From: Paracoccus zhejiangensis
GTDB lineage: Bacteria > Pseudomonadota > Alphaproteobacteria > Rhodobacterales > Rhodobacteraceae
Direction: 5' to 3'
DNA: 64,000 nt
Assembly (NCBI RefSeq): GCF_002847445.1
Contig: NZ_CP025430.1
Location: 1,798,001-1,862,000 of the forward strand
This document shows, in pieces, positions 1 through 7,944 of the stretch. The notes beneath the pieces are model-generated. The model was given only the letters and a program-made list of their open reading frames with translations. It did not search any database and was not told where the DNA came from. The position numbers and the translations under genes were made by a program. Position 1 is the stretch's first letter. Every line of letters begins with the position of its first letter.

Positions 1-669
1 CCCGGCGCTGGGGGCCACGCGCGAGGTGCCGGTGCCGCCCTGCGGTTGCCGCTCGGGCCTCGTATCGGTGGGCGGCGGCGCGTCGGGTTCCAGCCAGAGC
101 GTGATGGTGGCCAGACAGGCGGCGGCCAGCACCGCCGCGATCAGCCAGGCGGCGATCATGCTGGGCTGCCCGGCCAGCATCAGCCCCACCGCCCCCGGCA
201 CCAGCACCCAGGACAGCGAGATCGCCATGCGCATCAGTGCATTGACGATGCGGGTCTCCTCGGGGTCAAAGCGCGCGGACTGGGCGCGGACATTGCCGAA
301 AAGCATGGAATTGGTGGCATGAAACAGCGCCAGCGGGCCGATCATCGCCAGCGCAAAGACCCAAGGCCCGGGCAGCGCCCAGATCATGCCATAGCCGATG
401 ATGCCGAAGGCCGAGGTCAGGATCAGCGGCTTGCGATAGCTGTGAAAGCGGTCCGACAGCGCGCCGATGGCGATGGCCATGGCGACATTGGTGATCGAGG
501 CGGCAAAGGCGATGGCGGCATATTGGCTGTCGCTCAACCCCAGTTCGCGGATGCCGAGCACGGATTGATAGGGCGAGGTCGCCGCCCCGGCAAAGCCATA
601 GAGAAAGATCGCCGCCGCCGAGGCGCGCACGACCCGGTGACGGCGCAGGATGGCAAGCCAGGGTCCCAT
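1..669 (-). CDS. MFS transporter, C-terminus cut by window edge
   Basis: Reading leftward from an ATG at 669, an uninterrupted frame runs off the window edge, giving about 223 N-terminal residues. The start reads MGPWLAILRRHRVVRAS and is followed by several long hydrophobic segments. A loop containing GALSDRFHSYRKPL resembles the MFS motif A between TM2 and TM3. About six membrane segments are visible before a hydrophilic stretch rich in Pro, Arg and Gly, which would fit the central cytoplasmic loop of a 12-TM permease. The start lies 4 nt after the stop of the upstream M81 gene, so it is the last visible member of the leftward operon. Uptake or export of a sugar or breakdown product is an inference; the substrate cannot be read from the sequence. 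Confidence 0.75.
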   Translation of the reverse strand, partial: MGPWLAILRRHRVVRASAAAIFLYGFAGAATSPYQSVLGIRELGLSDSQYAAIAFAASITNVAMAIAIGALSDRFHSYRKPLILTSAFGIIGYGMIWALPGPWVFALAMIGPLALFHATNSMLFGNVRAQSARFDPEETRIVNALMRMAISLSWVLVPGAVGLMLAGQPSMIAAWLIAAVLAAACLATITLWLEPDAPPPTDTRPERQPQGGTGTSRVAPSAG

Positions 670-673
670 GCGG

Positions 674-2107
674 CTAGCCGGTGAATCGGGCCGAGGCTTC
701 GGCCTTCGGGGTGAAGTCGGCCCGCGCCTCGAAGGGCACGGTGCCCGCCGGACGGTGCAGGTTCGCCAGCTTTGGAATGTCCTGATTGACCACGCCATCT
801 GTCAGCGCCATCAGGTTCGGATTGGCGATGGGTGCCAACTCGGGCGAGAGATAGCCCGATTTCACCACCACCAGCCGGGCATTCTCGGGGTAAAGCCCCA
901 GCCGGGTGAAATCGGCGAGGTCGTGATAGGGCCGGCGCCGCGCCGCCAGCACCACGCGCAAACCGCCGATCTCGACCAGCGCCTGACGCTCGGCCGGGGT
1001 CGCGCCCGCATCCAGTCGCATCACGCGGGCCAGTGCCGCGACCGGCTGGCTGGCCGGGTCGAGACTGCCGCCGATGCTCAGCCCAAGACGCGCACCCTCG
1101 CCCGCCGCGAAGCAGGCGGCGACGGCGGGGGCGTCGGTGATCCCTGCGATGATTGCGTCCTGCCAGTCCCGGGCGATCAGCGCCGCCAGCACATCGGCTC
1201 GGTCGCCGACGCCGCCGCCGGTCGGGTTGTCGCCGCTATCGGCGAGGATGACCGGCCGGGTGGTCGCGGCCTCGGCCAGATCCAGCATCTCGGCAAGGGA
1301 ACCTGTGACCGGGCCGAAGCCAAAGCCTTCCCGCGCCGCCCAGAAATCGGCGGCGATGCGTTCCGCCGCTGCCTCTGCCGCACGGCGATCCGTGCCGGTG
1401 ACGATCGCCGCCGCCGTGGCGCGGGGCTCGTCGGCCCAGACATAGCCGATCATCAGGTCGGACCGCCATACGCCCAGCCCCTCGCGTTCGGGCAGCGCGG
1501 CATAGAGGCTGCGCGCGGGTTCATCCTCGGTCGATGATTTCTCGCCGGGCAAGAGCAGCGGCACCGGTACCCGCACCACGCCGGGCCGCGCGCCGGTTTG
1601 CAAGGCGCGGACCAGCATCGCCACCGCCGCCTGCATCGTCTCGCCCACATCGATATGCGGCGCGGTGCGATAGGCGGCGAAGATGTCGATGGCATCGATG
1701 ATGGGCTGCGAGACATTGCCATGCAGGTCATAGCTGACGGCAATTGGGATATCCGGCCCGACCAGACGGCGGACTGCGCCGATCCAGTCGCCCTCGGCAT
1801 CCCAGAGATTTTCGACCTTCATCGCCCCGTGCATGGCGAGATAGACGCCATCGACCGGCAGCGAAGTTTCCAGCCGCTGCAGGAATTCCTCCTTCAGGCT
1901 GGCATAGGTCGCGGCCGAAACCGGCCCGCCCGGCACCGCGCGAGCGTGCAGAAGCGGAGCGAACTCTGCCGGGTAAGCACCGAGAAAGGCGAAGTATTCA
2001 TGCGTCAGCAGATCGCCGTTGCGCAGGATGCGGAAATCCTCGACCTGCATGAGGACCGGGGAATAGGTCGAGCATTCGGTATGGATGCCACCGACGGCAA
2101 TGCGCAT
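674..2107 (-). CDS. M81 family metallopeptidase (MlrC-like)
   Basis: This 477-residue protein has the M81/MlrC layout: N-terminal DUF1485 region, then the MlrC C-terminal region. It opens MRIAVGGIHTECSTYSP, the usual family start. Visible candidate zinc ligands are Asp127 and His129 in YDLHGN and His151 in APHIDVGET; MHGAM lies near residues 92-96 and DSGDNPTGGG in the second half. The family is named for MlrC, which cleaves linearised microcystin, but most members have unknown substrates and mlrA/mlrB are not present here. It has no signal peptide, so it is probably cytoplasmic. It follows the GH20 gene by 12 nt and precedes the MFS gene by 4 nt, which points to co-transcription. A second, diverged M81 gene lies in the rightward operon. 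Confidence 0.88.
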   Translation of the reverse strand: MRIAVGGIHTECSTYSPVLMQVEDFRILRNGDLLTHEYFAFLGAYPAEFAPLLHARAVPGGPVSAATYASLKEEFLQRLETSLPVDGVYLAMHGAMKVENLWDAEGDWIGAVRRLVGPDIPIAVSYDLHGNVSQPIIDAIDIFAAYRTAPHIDVGETMQAAVAMLVRALQTGARPGVVRVPVPLLLPGEKSSTEDEPARSLYAALPEREGLGVWRSDLMIGYVWADEPRATAAAIVTGTDRRAAEAAAERIAADFWAAREGFGFGPVTGSLAEMLDLAEAATTRPVILADSGDNPTGGGVGDRADVLAALIARDWQDAIIAGITDAPAVAACFAAGEGARLGLSIGGSLDPASQPVAALARVMRLDAGATPAERQALVEIGGLRVVLAARRRPYHDLADFTRLGLYPENARLVVVKSGYLSPELAPIANPNLMALTDGVVNQDIPKLANLHRPAGTVPFEARADFTPKAEASARFTG

Positions 2108-2119
2108 GTCCTGATCCCC

Positions 2120-4024
2120 TCAAAGCTGCGGATGCAGCCGCACCTGCGCGGCGAAACGCAACCAGTCCTTGCCCGCCTTCTGGGTCCAACCGGCCTCGGC
2201 CACGGCGGGCAGGCGCGGGAAGACCAGGTCGTTGAACCAGGCATCGGTGGTGAAATGCTCGCACCAGATGCAGGACTGGATGCCGCGCATCCGGTCGCGC
2301 AGATCGTCGGGGAAGTCGCCCTCGGCCTCGTAGCCATAGGTCTTTTCCGGCGGCACCGGCCCGGCCCAACCCGCGCCGTTTTCCAGCCAGTCCGGCCCCT
2401 GCACCATGTCCATGTAATAGGCCTGCCCCGGCGTCATCACCACGTCATAGCCCTGGCGCGCCAGTTCGATCCCGACCTCGGGCTTTTCCCAGGCCATCAG
2501 CAGCGTGTCCTCGGGCCCGACGCCGCCGCCATGGGCGACCTCGTTCCAGCCGACCAGCACCTTGCCGCGGACGGTCAGCATCGCCTTGATCTTGCGCAGG
2601 AACCAGCTTTGCAGCTCGAATGTGCCGGCCAGCCCCTCGCGCTGCATCAGGATGCGCGCCTTGGGGCTTTCCAACCAGGCGTTCTTCGCCACCTCGTCGC
2701 CGCCGATGTGGAAATGCTTCGAGGGGAAGATCTCGCACAACTCGTCGATGATGGTTTCCAGCACGGTGAAGGTCTCGGGCACGCCCGGATTCCACGAATT
2801 GTTCGGATAGCCCTGCACCGGGAAATAGCTGGCGGGCGTCTCGTCCGGGTCGACGAGGAACGGCAGCGCCGCCATGACGCAGGCGGCATGGCCCGGGGTC
2901 TCGATCTCGGGCATGACCTCGATGCCTAGCGCGGTTGCATGGGCGACCACCTCGCGCATCTGGTCCTGCGTGTAGAAGCCGCCCTGATCCGCTGGCCCGT
3001 CGCCCAGCTGCGGCAGCATGTCGGGGCGATCATAGCCGCGCGTCGCGCCTGTGCTGGTCAGTTCGGGATAGGCGCGGATCTCGGCCCGCCAGCCCTCGTC
3101 ATCGGTCAGGTGCCAGTGGAACAGGTTCATCTTGTACCAGGCGAGGATGTCGATCACCCGCTTGACCTGATCCAGCCGCCAGAAATGCCGCGAACAGTCC
3201 AGATGGCTGGCGCGCCAGCCATAGCGCGGGGCGTCGGTGATCTGCCCGCTGGTAGGAAAGCGGAAGTCGGGGTCGGCAGAGGCGCCATGCAGCATCTGGG
3301 CGAGCGTGATGAGGCCAAGGCGGTGGCCGGCCTCGCCGCTGGCGGTCAGGGTGATGGCGTCGCCAAAATCGAGCCGATAGCCCTCGGTCGGGATCGCGTC
3401 ATCCGCAGCAAAGACCAGCGCCCGGCTGCCCGGCGCGGCGCTGATCTGGAACAGTTTTCGTGCGGCCGGGAACAGCCGGGCGTGCAGTGCGTCGATGGAG
3501 AGCATCAGCCGCTGGTCGGGCCGCGAGGTTCCCTCGCCCGAATGGATCAGCACCGGCGCGGCACCAGCCTCGCCCTCGACCGCGTTGGGCCAGGGCAGCA
3601 GGGCGAAGGGCAGCGTCAGCCGGCCCTCGGGCAAGCGCGGCGGAGGCAGGGCCGGCGCGGCGTGGCCCTGCACCAGGTCACCGACCTGCACCGGCAGATG
3701 TTCGCCCGAGGCCAGCGTGACCCAGGCGGTCTTGGCCGCATCATTGCGGTGGAAGGGCGAGCGGTTCAGCCCCGAGGCCAGAAAGCGCCAGCTTTGGCCC
3801 GGCGCGAGGCTCAGCCCCTCGGGCGGCAGGAATTCGTGGAAATTCGCCACCCGCCGCTTCAGCCGCGCGTTCTCGAGCGTGTGTTCGGGCATGATCCGGG
3901 TGATCGTGGTCAGCGACAGGCTGAAGCCCTGCAGATCGGCCTCGCCCAAATTGTGCAAGGTTACCGTCCAGGTGCCGTCCGGGCCGGGGTTCGGCGCCCA
4001 TGCGTTTTCAAGGAACAGGGTCAT
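2120..4024 (-). CDS. beta-N-acetylhexosaminidase, GH20
   Basis: A 634-residue glycoside hydrolase family 20 enzyme that removes terminal GlcNAc or GalNAc by substrate-assisted catalysis. Residues 1-260 hold the N-terminal non-catalytic domains. The (beta/alpha)8 domain starts near 265, with HWHLTDDEGW at 303-312 and the catalytic Asp-Glu pair in HIGGDE (Asp443, Glu444). No signal peptide is visible, so it probably acts on imported chitooligosaccharides or glycoconjugates in the cytoplasm. It lies between the SDR gene (21 nt upstream) and the M81 gene (12 nt downstream) in the leftward operon. With nagA and the ROK kinase in the rightward operon it defines an amino sugar pathway. Confidence 0.93.
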   Translation of the reverse strand: MTLFLENAWAPNPGPDGTWTVTLHNLGEADLQGFSLSLTTITRIMPEHTLENARLKRRVANFHEFLPPEGLSLAPGQSWRFLASGLNRSPFHRNDAAKTAWVTLASGEHLPVQVGDLVQGHAAPALPPPRLPEGRLTLPFALLPWPNAVEGEAGAAPVLIHSGEGTSRPDQRLMLSIDALHARLFPAARKLFQISAAPGSRALVFAADDAIPTEGYRLDFGDAITLTASGEAGHRLGLITLAQMLHGASADPDFRFPTSGQITDAPRYGWRASHLDCSRHFWRLDQVKRVIDILAWYKMNLFHWHLTDDEGWRAEIRAYPELTSTGATRGYDRPDMLPQLGDGPADQGGFYTQDQMREVVAHATALGIEVMPEIETPGHAACVMAALPFLVDPDETPASYFPVQGYPNNSWNPGVPETFTVLETIIDELCEIFPSKHFHIGGDEVAKNAWLESPKARILMQREGLAGTFELQSWFLRKIKAMLTVRGKVLVGWNEVAHGGGVGPEDTLLMAWEKPEVGIELARQGYDVVMTPGQAYYMDMVQGPDWLENGAGWAGPVPPEKTYGYEAEGDFPDDLRDRMRGIQSCIWCEHFTTDAWFNDLVFPRLPAVAEAGWTQKAGKDWLRFAAQVRLHPQL

Positions 4025-4045
4025 GGGATATTCCCTCTAGGGATC

Positions 4046-4816
4046 TCAGTAGTCGTTCGATTGGCTGAAGGTGCGCGCAAGCGCCGGGATGCCGGCGGTC
4101 AGCCCGCAATCGACCGGCAGCACCACGCCGGTGATCGCGGCGGCCAGCGGCGAGGCGAGGAAGCCCACGGCCTCGGCCACATCCTCGGGCGCGACGATGC
4201 GACCAAGGGCGTAATGCTCGGCCGCCTCGCGGAACACATCCGGGTTGGCATCGGCTCGGGCCTGCCAGGCGCGGGTGCGGACGGTGCCGGGGGCCACGGC
4301 ATTGGCGCGGATGCCCTTGGCGCCATATTCGACGGCGATCAGCCGGGTCAGGTGGATCATCCCGGCCTTGGCGGCGGAATAGGCCGGATGGCCAAAGACG
4401 CTCATCCCGTTGACCGAAACGATGTTCACCAGCGAACCGCGATTCTCGGCCAGCTGGCCCGCCAGCGCGCCGAAGACATAGAAGGCGGCGTCAAGGTTCA
4501 GCGCGCGGTCGGCCTGCCAGTTCTCGGGGCTGGTCCCCTGCAGGCTGGCCCCCAGCGCCGCGCCCGCGTTGTTGACCAGCGTGGTCACGCCGCCCGCCGC
4601 CGCTGCCGCCTCGGCCAAGGCCGCGCAACTGGCCGGGTCGGTCACGTCGACGCGGATGCCGGTGCAGGCCGGGCCGATCTCGCGCGCCGCTGCCTCGGCA
4701 CCGGCCAGATCGCGGTCGGCCATCAGCACCGCGTCATGATCCTGCAGCAGGCGCCGCACGATCGCCTGCCCGATATCCCCTGCCGCGCCGGTCACCACCG
4801 CCAAGCGTTTCGTCAT
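4046..4816 (-). CDS. SDR family NAD(P)-dependent oxidoreductase
   Basis: A classical short-chain dehydrogenase of 256 residues. The cofactor motif TGAAGDIG is near the N-terminus, NNAG follows about 80 residues later, and the catalytic Ser (NIVSVNG) and Tyr-Lys pair (YSAAK) are present. The ATG at 4816 is preferred because AGAGGA lies 9 nt upstream; an in-frame GTG at 4852 has no comparable site. The adjacent GH20, M81 and regulator genes suggest it oxidises or reduces a sugar or hydroxy-acid intermediate of the amino sugar locus. The specific substrate is not readable, and homologues are often over-annotated as 3-oxoacyl-ACP reductases. Confidence 0.88.
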   Translation of the reverse strand: MTKRLAVVTGAAGDIGQAIVRRLLQDHDAVLMADRDLAGAEAAAREIGPACTGIRVDVTDPASCAALAEAAAAAGGVTTLVNNAGAALGASLQGTSPENWQADRALNLDAAFYVFGALAGQLAENRGSLVNIVSVNGMSVFGHPAYSAAKAGMIHLTRLIAVEYGAKGIRANAVAPGTVRTRAWQARADANPDVFREAAEHYALGRIVAPEDVAEAVGFLASPLAAAITGVVLPVDCGLTAGIPALARTFSQSNDY

Positions 4817-4885
4817 CTCGTCCAATCCTCTGGCGGCAGGGTTCACAGGCACCGGGGGCTGCCGCCCGCCCCGTCGCCGGTTAGG

Positions 4886-5800
4886 TCAGTCGCCAAGCAA
4901 TTGCCGGTCATCGCCGTCGCGATGCTTGATCAACTGCTCCTTGATCCCGCGCAACAGCCGGGTCGAGCGGCTGCGGTCGGCATAGGCCACAAGGTTCGCC
5001 AGGATGTCGACCGTCGCCAGAAAGGCGTAACGGGTCGAGGTGGCACGGAAGATGTTCTGCCCCTCGGGCAGATCGACGGTGATCACCACATCCGCCGCCT
5101 CGGCCAGGGGCGAGCCGCTTTGGGTCAGCGCGATGGTCCTGATGCCGCGCTCGCGCAGCAGGGTAAAGCAGCGCACCAGTTCATGATTGCGCCCGCTGAA
5201 GGACGATCCGAAGACCACGGTTCCCGGCTCGGCCGCCGCCGACAGCATCAGGTTCATGCCGTGATCGTTCGAGGCCGAGATGCGGCAGCCAAGCCGGAAC
5301 AGCCGGTTCTGCAATTCGTTCACGATCATCGAGGAATTGCCGCCGGCCCCGAAGGCATAGATCATCTGCGCCTTGGCCAGCAGCGCCGCCGCCCGCGACA
5401 GCGCCTCGAGGTCCAGCCCGCGATGCATTTCGAACAGCGCGTTCTGCGCCTTGGTGACGATATCCTCGGCCACTTCGGCGGGGGTCGAGGTCACCGATTC
5501 CGGCCGCAGATAGCGCAGCCCGACATAGGCCGAGCGCGCCAGCTGCACCTTGAAATCCGAGAAGGAGGCGCAACCCAGGCGACGGCAGAAGCGGGTGACC
5601 GTGGGCGGCGACACGCCCGCGCGGGCCGCGATCTCGGTGATCGAGGCATTGGTGGCAAAATTCACGTCCGCGAGGATCGAGGCGGCCAGCTTGCGCTCCA
5701 GCGGCGAGACCAGCCCCGATTCGTCGGTCAGCGCCGCGATCAGGTCGGGCGCGCCCATGCCAGCCGCGGCATTGCCGTCCTTCGCTGCATCCTCGCCCAT
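4886..5800 (-). CDS. MurR/RpiR family transcriptional regulator
   Basis: This protein has an N-terminal RpiR-type helix-turn-helix (SITEIAARAGVSPPTVTRF, about residues 52-70) followed by a SIS sugar-phosphate-binding domain from about residue 130, containing AFGAGGNSSMIVNE and SFSGRNHE. Such regulators usually sense a phosphosugar; GlcNAc-6-P, the product expected from the neighbouring ROK kinase, is a reasonable but unproven effector. The start at 5800 is chosen because GGGGAGG lies just upstream. In-frame ATGs at 5848 and 5866 would add AT-rich leader sequence as codons and have poor ribosome sites. It heads the leftward operon and faces the rightward operon across 129 bp that carry candidate operators. 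Confidence 0.88.
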   Translation of the reverse strand: MGEDAAKDGNAAAGMGAPDLIAALTDESGLVSPLERKLAASILADVNFATNASITEIAARAGVSPPTVTRFCRRLGCASFSDFKVQLARSAYVGLRYLRPESVTSTPAEVAEDIVTKAQNALFEMHRGLDLEALSRAAALLAKAQMIYAFGAGGNSSMIVNELQNRLFRLGCRISASNDHGMNLMLSAAAEPGTVVFGSSFSGRNHELVRCFTLLRERGIRTIALTQSGSPLAEAADVVITVDLPEGQNIFRATSTRYAFLATVDILANLVAYADRSRSTRLLRGIKEQLIKHRDGDDRQLLGD

Positions 5801-5830
5801 GCCGCCTCCCCGCTCTGGCCTCAATGTGCC

Positions 5831-5843
5831 GAAATTTATTTTC
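5831..5843. promoter_or_regulatory. candidate RpiR operator 1
   Basis: GAAATTTATTTTC is an AT-rich interrupted dyad (GAAA, 5 nt, TTTC) in a strongly GC-rich background. It lies in the presumed leader of the rpiR gene, just upstream of the -35 of the divergent promoter. A very similar dyad occurs at 11181-11193 ahead of the ABC operon. Assignment to the RpiR protein is inference from position and repetition. Confidence 0.45.
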
Positions 5844-5851
5844 TTCATCGC

Positions 5852-5881
5852 TTGACATTTAGCCAAATCTGCCGCGATTAT
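5852..5881 (+). promoter_or_regulatory. candidate sigma70-type promoter of the rightward operon
   Basis: TTGACA at 5852-5857 is a perfect -35 hexamer. GATTAT at 5876-5881 is a 4/6 match to the -10 after an 18-nt spacer. The predicted start near 5888 gives a leader of about 40 nt before the SnoaL-like gene. The promoter is flanked by the dyads at 5831-5843 and 5904-5917, which fits repression from both sides. Confidence 0.5.
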
Positions 5882-5903
5882 TCCAGAACTTTCGCAAGAT
5901 CAC

Positions 5904-5917
5904 TGAAAAAATTTTCA
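5904..5917. promoter_or_regulatory. candidate RpiR operator 2
   Basis: TGAAAAAATTTTCA is a perfect inverted repeat (TGAAAA, 2 nt, TTTTCA) between the predicted transcription start and the first gene of the rightward operon. It resembles the dyads at 5831 and 11181 in composition and GAAA/TTTC edges. Binding by the adjacent RpiR regulator is inferred. Confidence 0.5.
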
Positions 5918-5929
5918 TGAGGGCGGCCG

Positions 5930-6436
5930 ATGGCCACTGAGCGCGATCCGTTTGTGAACCCCTTCCCCGCCGAGGATGCCGATCGCCGCGCGATCTGGCA
6001 GATGCTGGTGCCGCGCGACATTGACGCCTTCGTCAGCGCCGACTGGGGGGCGGTGGCGGATGACTTCATCGCCGCCAACTTCACCGGAATGAGCGGCCAT
6101 TTCCAGCCCGATCCGCAAAAGTTCACGTTGGCCTTCCCGACACTCGACGCCTATCGCACCGAATGGCTGCGGCAGGCGCAGGAATTCGGCGCGGCGCGCG
6201 CGGCCGGCGCCTTTGCCGGCGATCCGCGCGACGGCATCTTCGCCGCCACCCGGCTGGAAGAGATCGAGATCGATGGCGAGGCCGCGCTGGTGCGCAAGAA
6301 GTTCGACGGCCATCTGGCCAAGTCGGATGGCAGTTCCGAGCGGATGAACTGGCAGACGCTCTATGTCTGCCGGCGCGAGGGCGGGCGCTGGAAGATCGCC
6401 GGCTTCGTGGGCTACCTGCCCCATATCCAGGACTGA
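5930..6436 (+). CDS. SnoaL/NTF2-like fold protein, function unknown
   Basis: A 168-residue protein beginning MATERDPFVNPFPAED, first gene of the rightward operon. The regular pattern of short helices and strands, with an early DADRRAIWQMLVPRD segment and a late LYVCRREGGRWKIAGFVGYL stretch, resembles SnoaL/NTF2-like alpha+beta barrels; the closing strands with a bulky aromatic followed by KIAGF are typical of that superfamily. No catalytic residues can be assigned. The ATG is preceded by GAGGG, and the stop is 2 nt before the M81 start, so the two are tightly coupled. It may be a small accessory enzyme or binding protein of the catabolic pathway. Confidence 0.6.
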   Translation: MATERDPFVNPFPAEDADRRAIWQMLVPRDIDAFVSADWGAVADDFIAANFTGMSGHFQPDPQKFTLAFPTLDAYRTEWLRQAQEFGAARAAGAFAGDPRDGIFAATRLEEIEIDGEAALVRKKFDGHLAKSDGSSERMNWQTLYVCRREGGRWKIAGFVGYLPHIQD

Positions 6437-6438
6437 TC

Positions 6439-7944
6439 ATGGCCCTTGCGTCACCCCCGCGCATCTTCACCGCCGCCCTCGCCACCGAGACCAACACCTT
6501 TTCGCCCATCGTCATCGACCGCCGCGGCTTCGAGGATTCGCTCTATGCCCCGCCCGGCCAGCACCCCGAGACGCCGACGCTGTGCACCGCGCCGATCACC
6601 GTGGGCCGCCGGGTCTGCGCCGCGCAGGGTTGGACATTGATCGAGGGCACGGCGGCCTGGGCCGACCCGGCGGGCCTTGTCTCGCGCGGGGCCTACGAGA
6701 CGCTGCGCGACGAGATCCTTGACCAGCTCCGCGCCGCCCTGCCCGTGGATGCGGTGGTGCTGGGCCTGCATGGCGCGATGGTGGCACAGGGCTATCTCGA
6801 CCCCGAGGGCGATCTGCTGGCCCGCATCCGCGAGATCATCGGACCGGATGTTCTGCTCGCCGCGGAACTCGACCCGCACAGCCACCTGACCGCCAAGCGG
6901 GTGGCGGCGGCGGATGTGTTCGTCGCCTTCAAGGAATTCCCGCATACCGATTTCGTCGAGCGGGCCGAGGATCTGTGGCAGATCGTCGTCGATACGCTGG
7001 AGGGCCGCGTGCGCCCGGTCATGTCGGTGCATGATTGCCGGATGATCGACGTCTTCCCGACTTCGCGCCAGCCGATGCGCGGCTTTGTCGACCGGATGAT
7101 GGCGATGGAGCAAGACGATCCGCGCATCCTCTCGCTCTCGGCCATCCACGGCTTCATGGCCGGTGACGTACCCGAGATGGGCACCAAGACCATCGCGATC
7201 ACCGATGGCAATGCCGATTTCGGAGCCGCGCTTGCCCGGCAACTGGGCGAGGAGCTTTACGCCAATCGCGGTCGCCACATGATGCCCTCGCTCGACGAGA
7301 CGGCGGCGGTGGCGCAGGCGATGGCGGCGGCAAGTGGGCCGGTGGTCATTGCCGACATGTGGGACAATCCGGGCGGCGGCACGGCGGGCGATGCCACGGT
7401 GATCCTGCGCGAATTGCTGGCACAGGGCGCGACCGGCGTCGCCATCGGCACCATCTGGGACCCGATCGCGGTGCAGCTTTGCACGGTCGCGGGCGAAGGC
7501 GCGGAAATGCCCCTGCGCTTTGGCGGGAAATCCGCGCCGGAGACCGGCGAGCCGATGGATGCGCTGGTCCGGGTGATCCGGGTGAATCCCACGGCGGAAA
7601 TGCGTTTCGGCGAAAGCGTCGTCCCCTTCGGCCCGGCGGTGCGCATCGCGCTGCTGACCGCGACGGGCGAGGAAACCGGGATCGAGGTCATCCTGAACAC
7701 GGTCCGGGCGCAAAGCTATGACCCGTCCCTCTTCACGGCGCTTGGCATCGAACCCTTGGCCTGCAAGATATTGGTCATCAAGTCGACCAACCACTTCTAC
7801 GCGGCCTTCCAGCCGATCGCCTCGGAGATCATCTATTGCTCGGCCGGTCATCCCTATCCGAATGACCCGGCGACCAACCCCTACCGGCTGGTGCGGCAGG
7901 ACATCTGGCCGCGCAGCGACAACCCGTTCGGAGACGCGACATGA
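6439..7944 (+). CDS. M81 family metallopeptidase, second copy
   Basis: A 501-residue MlrC-like protein starting at the ATG 2 nt after the preceding stop; the frame is open further upstream but overlaps the SnoaL-like gene. The N-terminus contains FTAALATETNTFSP, matching the family start. Candidate zinc ligands are Asp145 and His147 in ELDPHSH and His169 in EFPHTDF; LHGAM is at 110-114 and DMWDNPGGG lies in the second half. It is clearly diverged from the leftward copy (DPHSH instead of DLHGN), so the two probably act on different bonds or substrates. It overlaps the next gene by ATGA, implying translational coupling. Confidence 0.88.
   Translation: MALASPPRIFTAALATETNTFSPIVIDRRGFEDSLYAPPGQHPETPTLCTAPITVGRRVCAAQGWTLIEGTAAWADPAGLVSRGAYETLRDEILDQLRAALPVDAVVLGLHGAMVAQGYLDPEGDLLARIREIIGPDVLLAAELDPHSHLTAKRVAAADVFVAFKEFPHTDFVERAEDLWQIVVDTLEGRVRPVMSVHDCRMIDVFPTSRQPMRGFVDRMMAMEQDDPRILSLSAIHGFMAGDVPEMGTKTIAITDGNADFGAALARQLGEELYANRGRHMMPSLDETAAVAQAMAAASGPVVIADMWDNPGGGTAGDATVILRELLAQGATGVAIGTIWDPIAVQLCTVAGEGAEMPLRFGGKSAPETGEPMDALVRVIRVNPTAEMRFGESVVPFGPAVRIALLTATGEETGIEVILNTVRAQSYDPSLFTALGIEPLACKILVIKSTNHFYAAFQPIASEIIYCSAGHPYPNDPATNPYRLVRQDIWPRSDNPFGDAT

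Noticed and set aside
2939..5920. 993-codon plus-strand frame across the GH20, SDR and rpiR genes
   Set aside because: It spans three genes with clear family motifs on the other strand and crosses the regulatory gap.
674..7944. Microcystin degradation (mlr) cluster
   Set aside because: Only MlrC-like M81 genes are present. MlrA, MlrB and MlrD counterparts are missing and the context is amino sugar catabolism.
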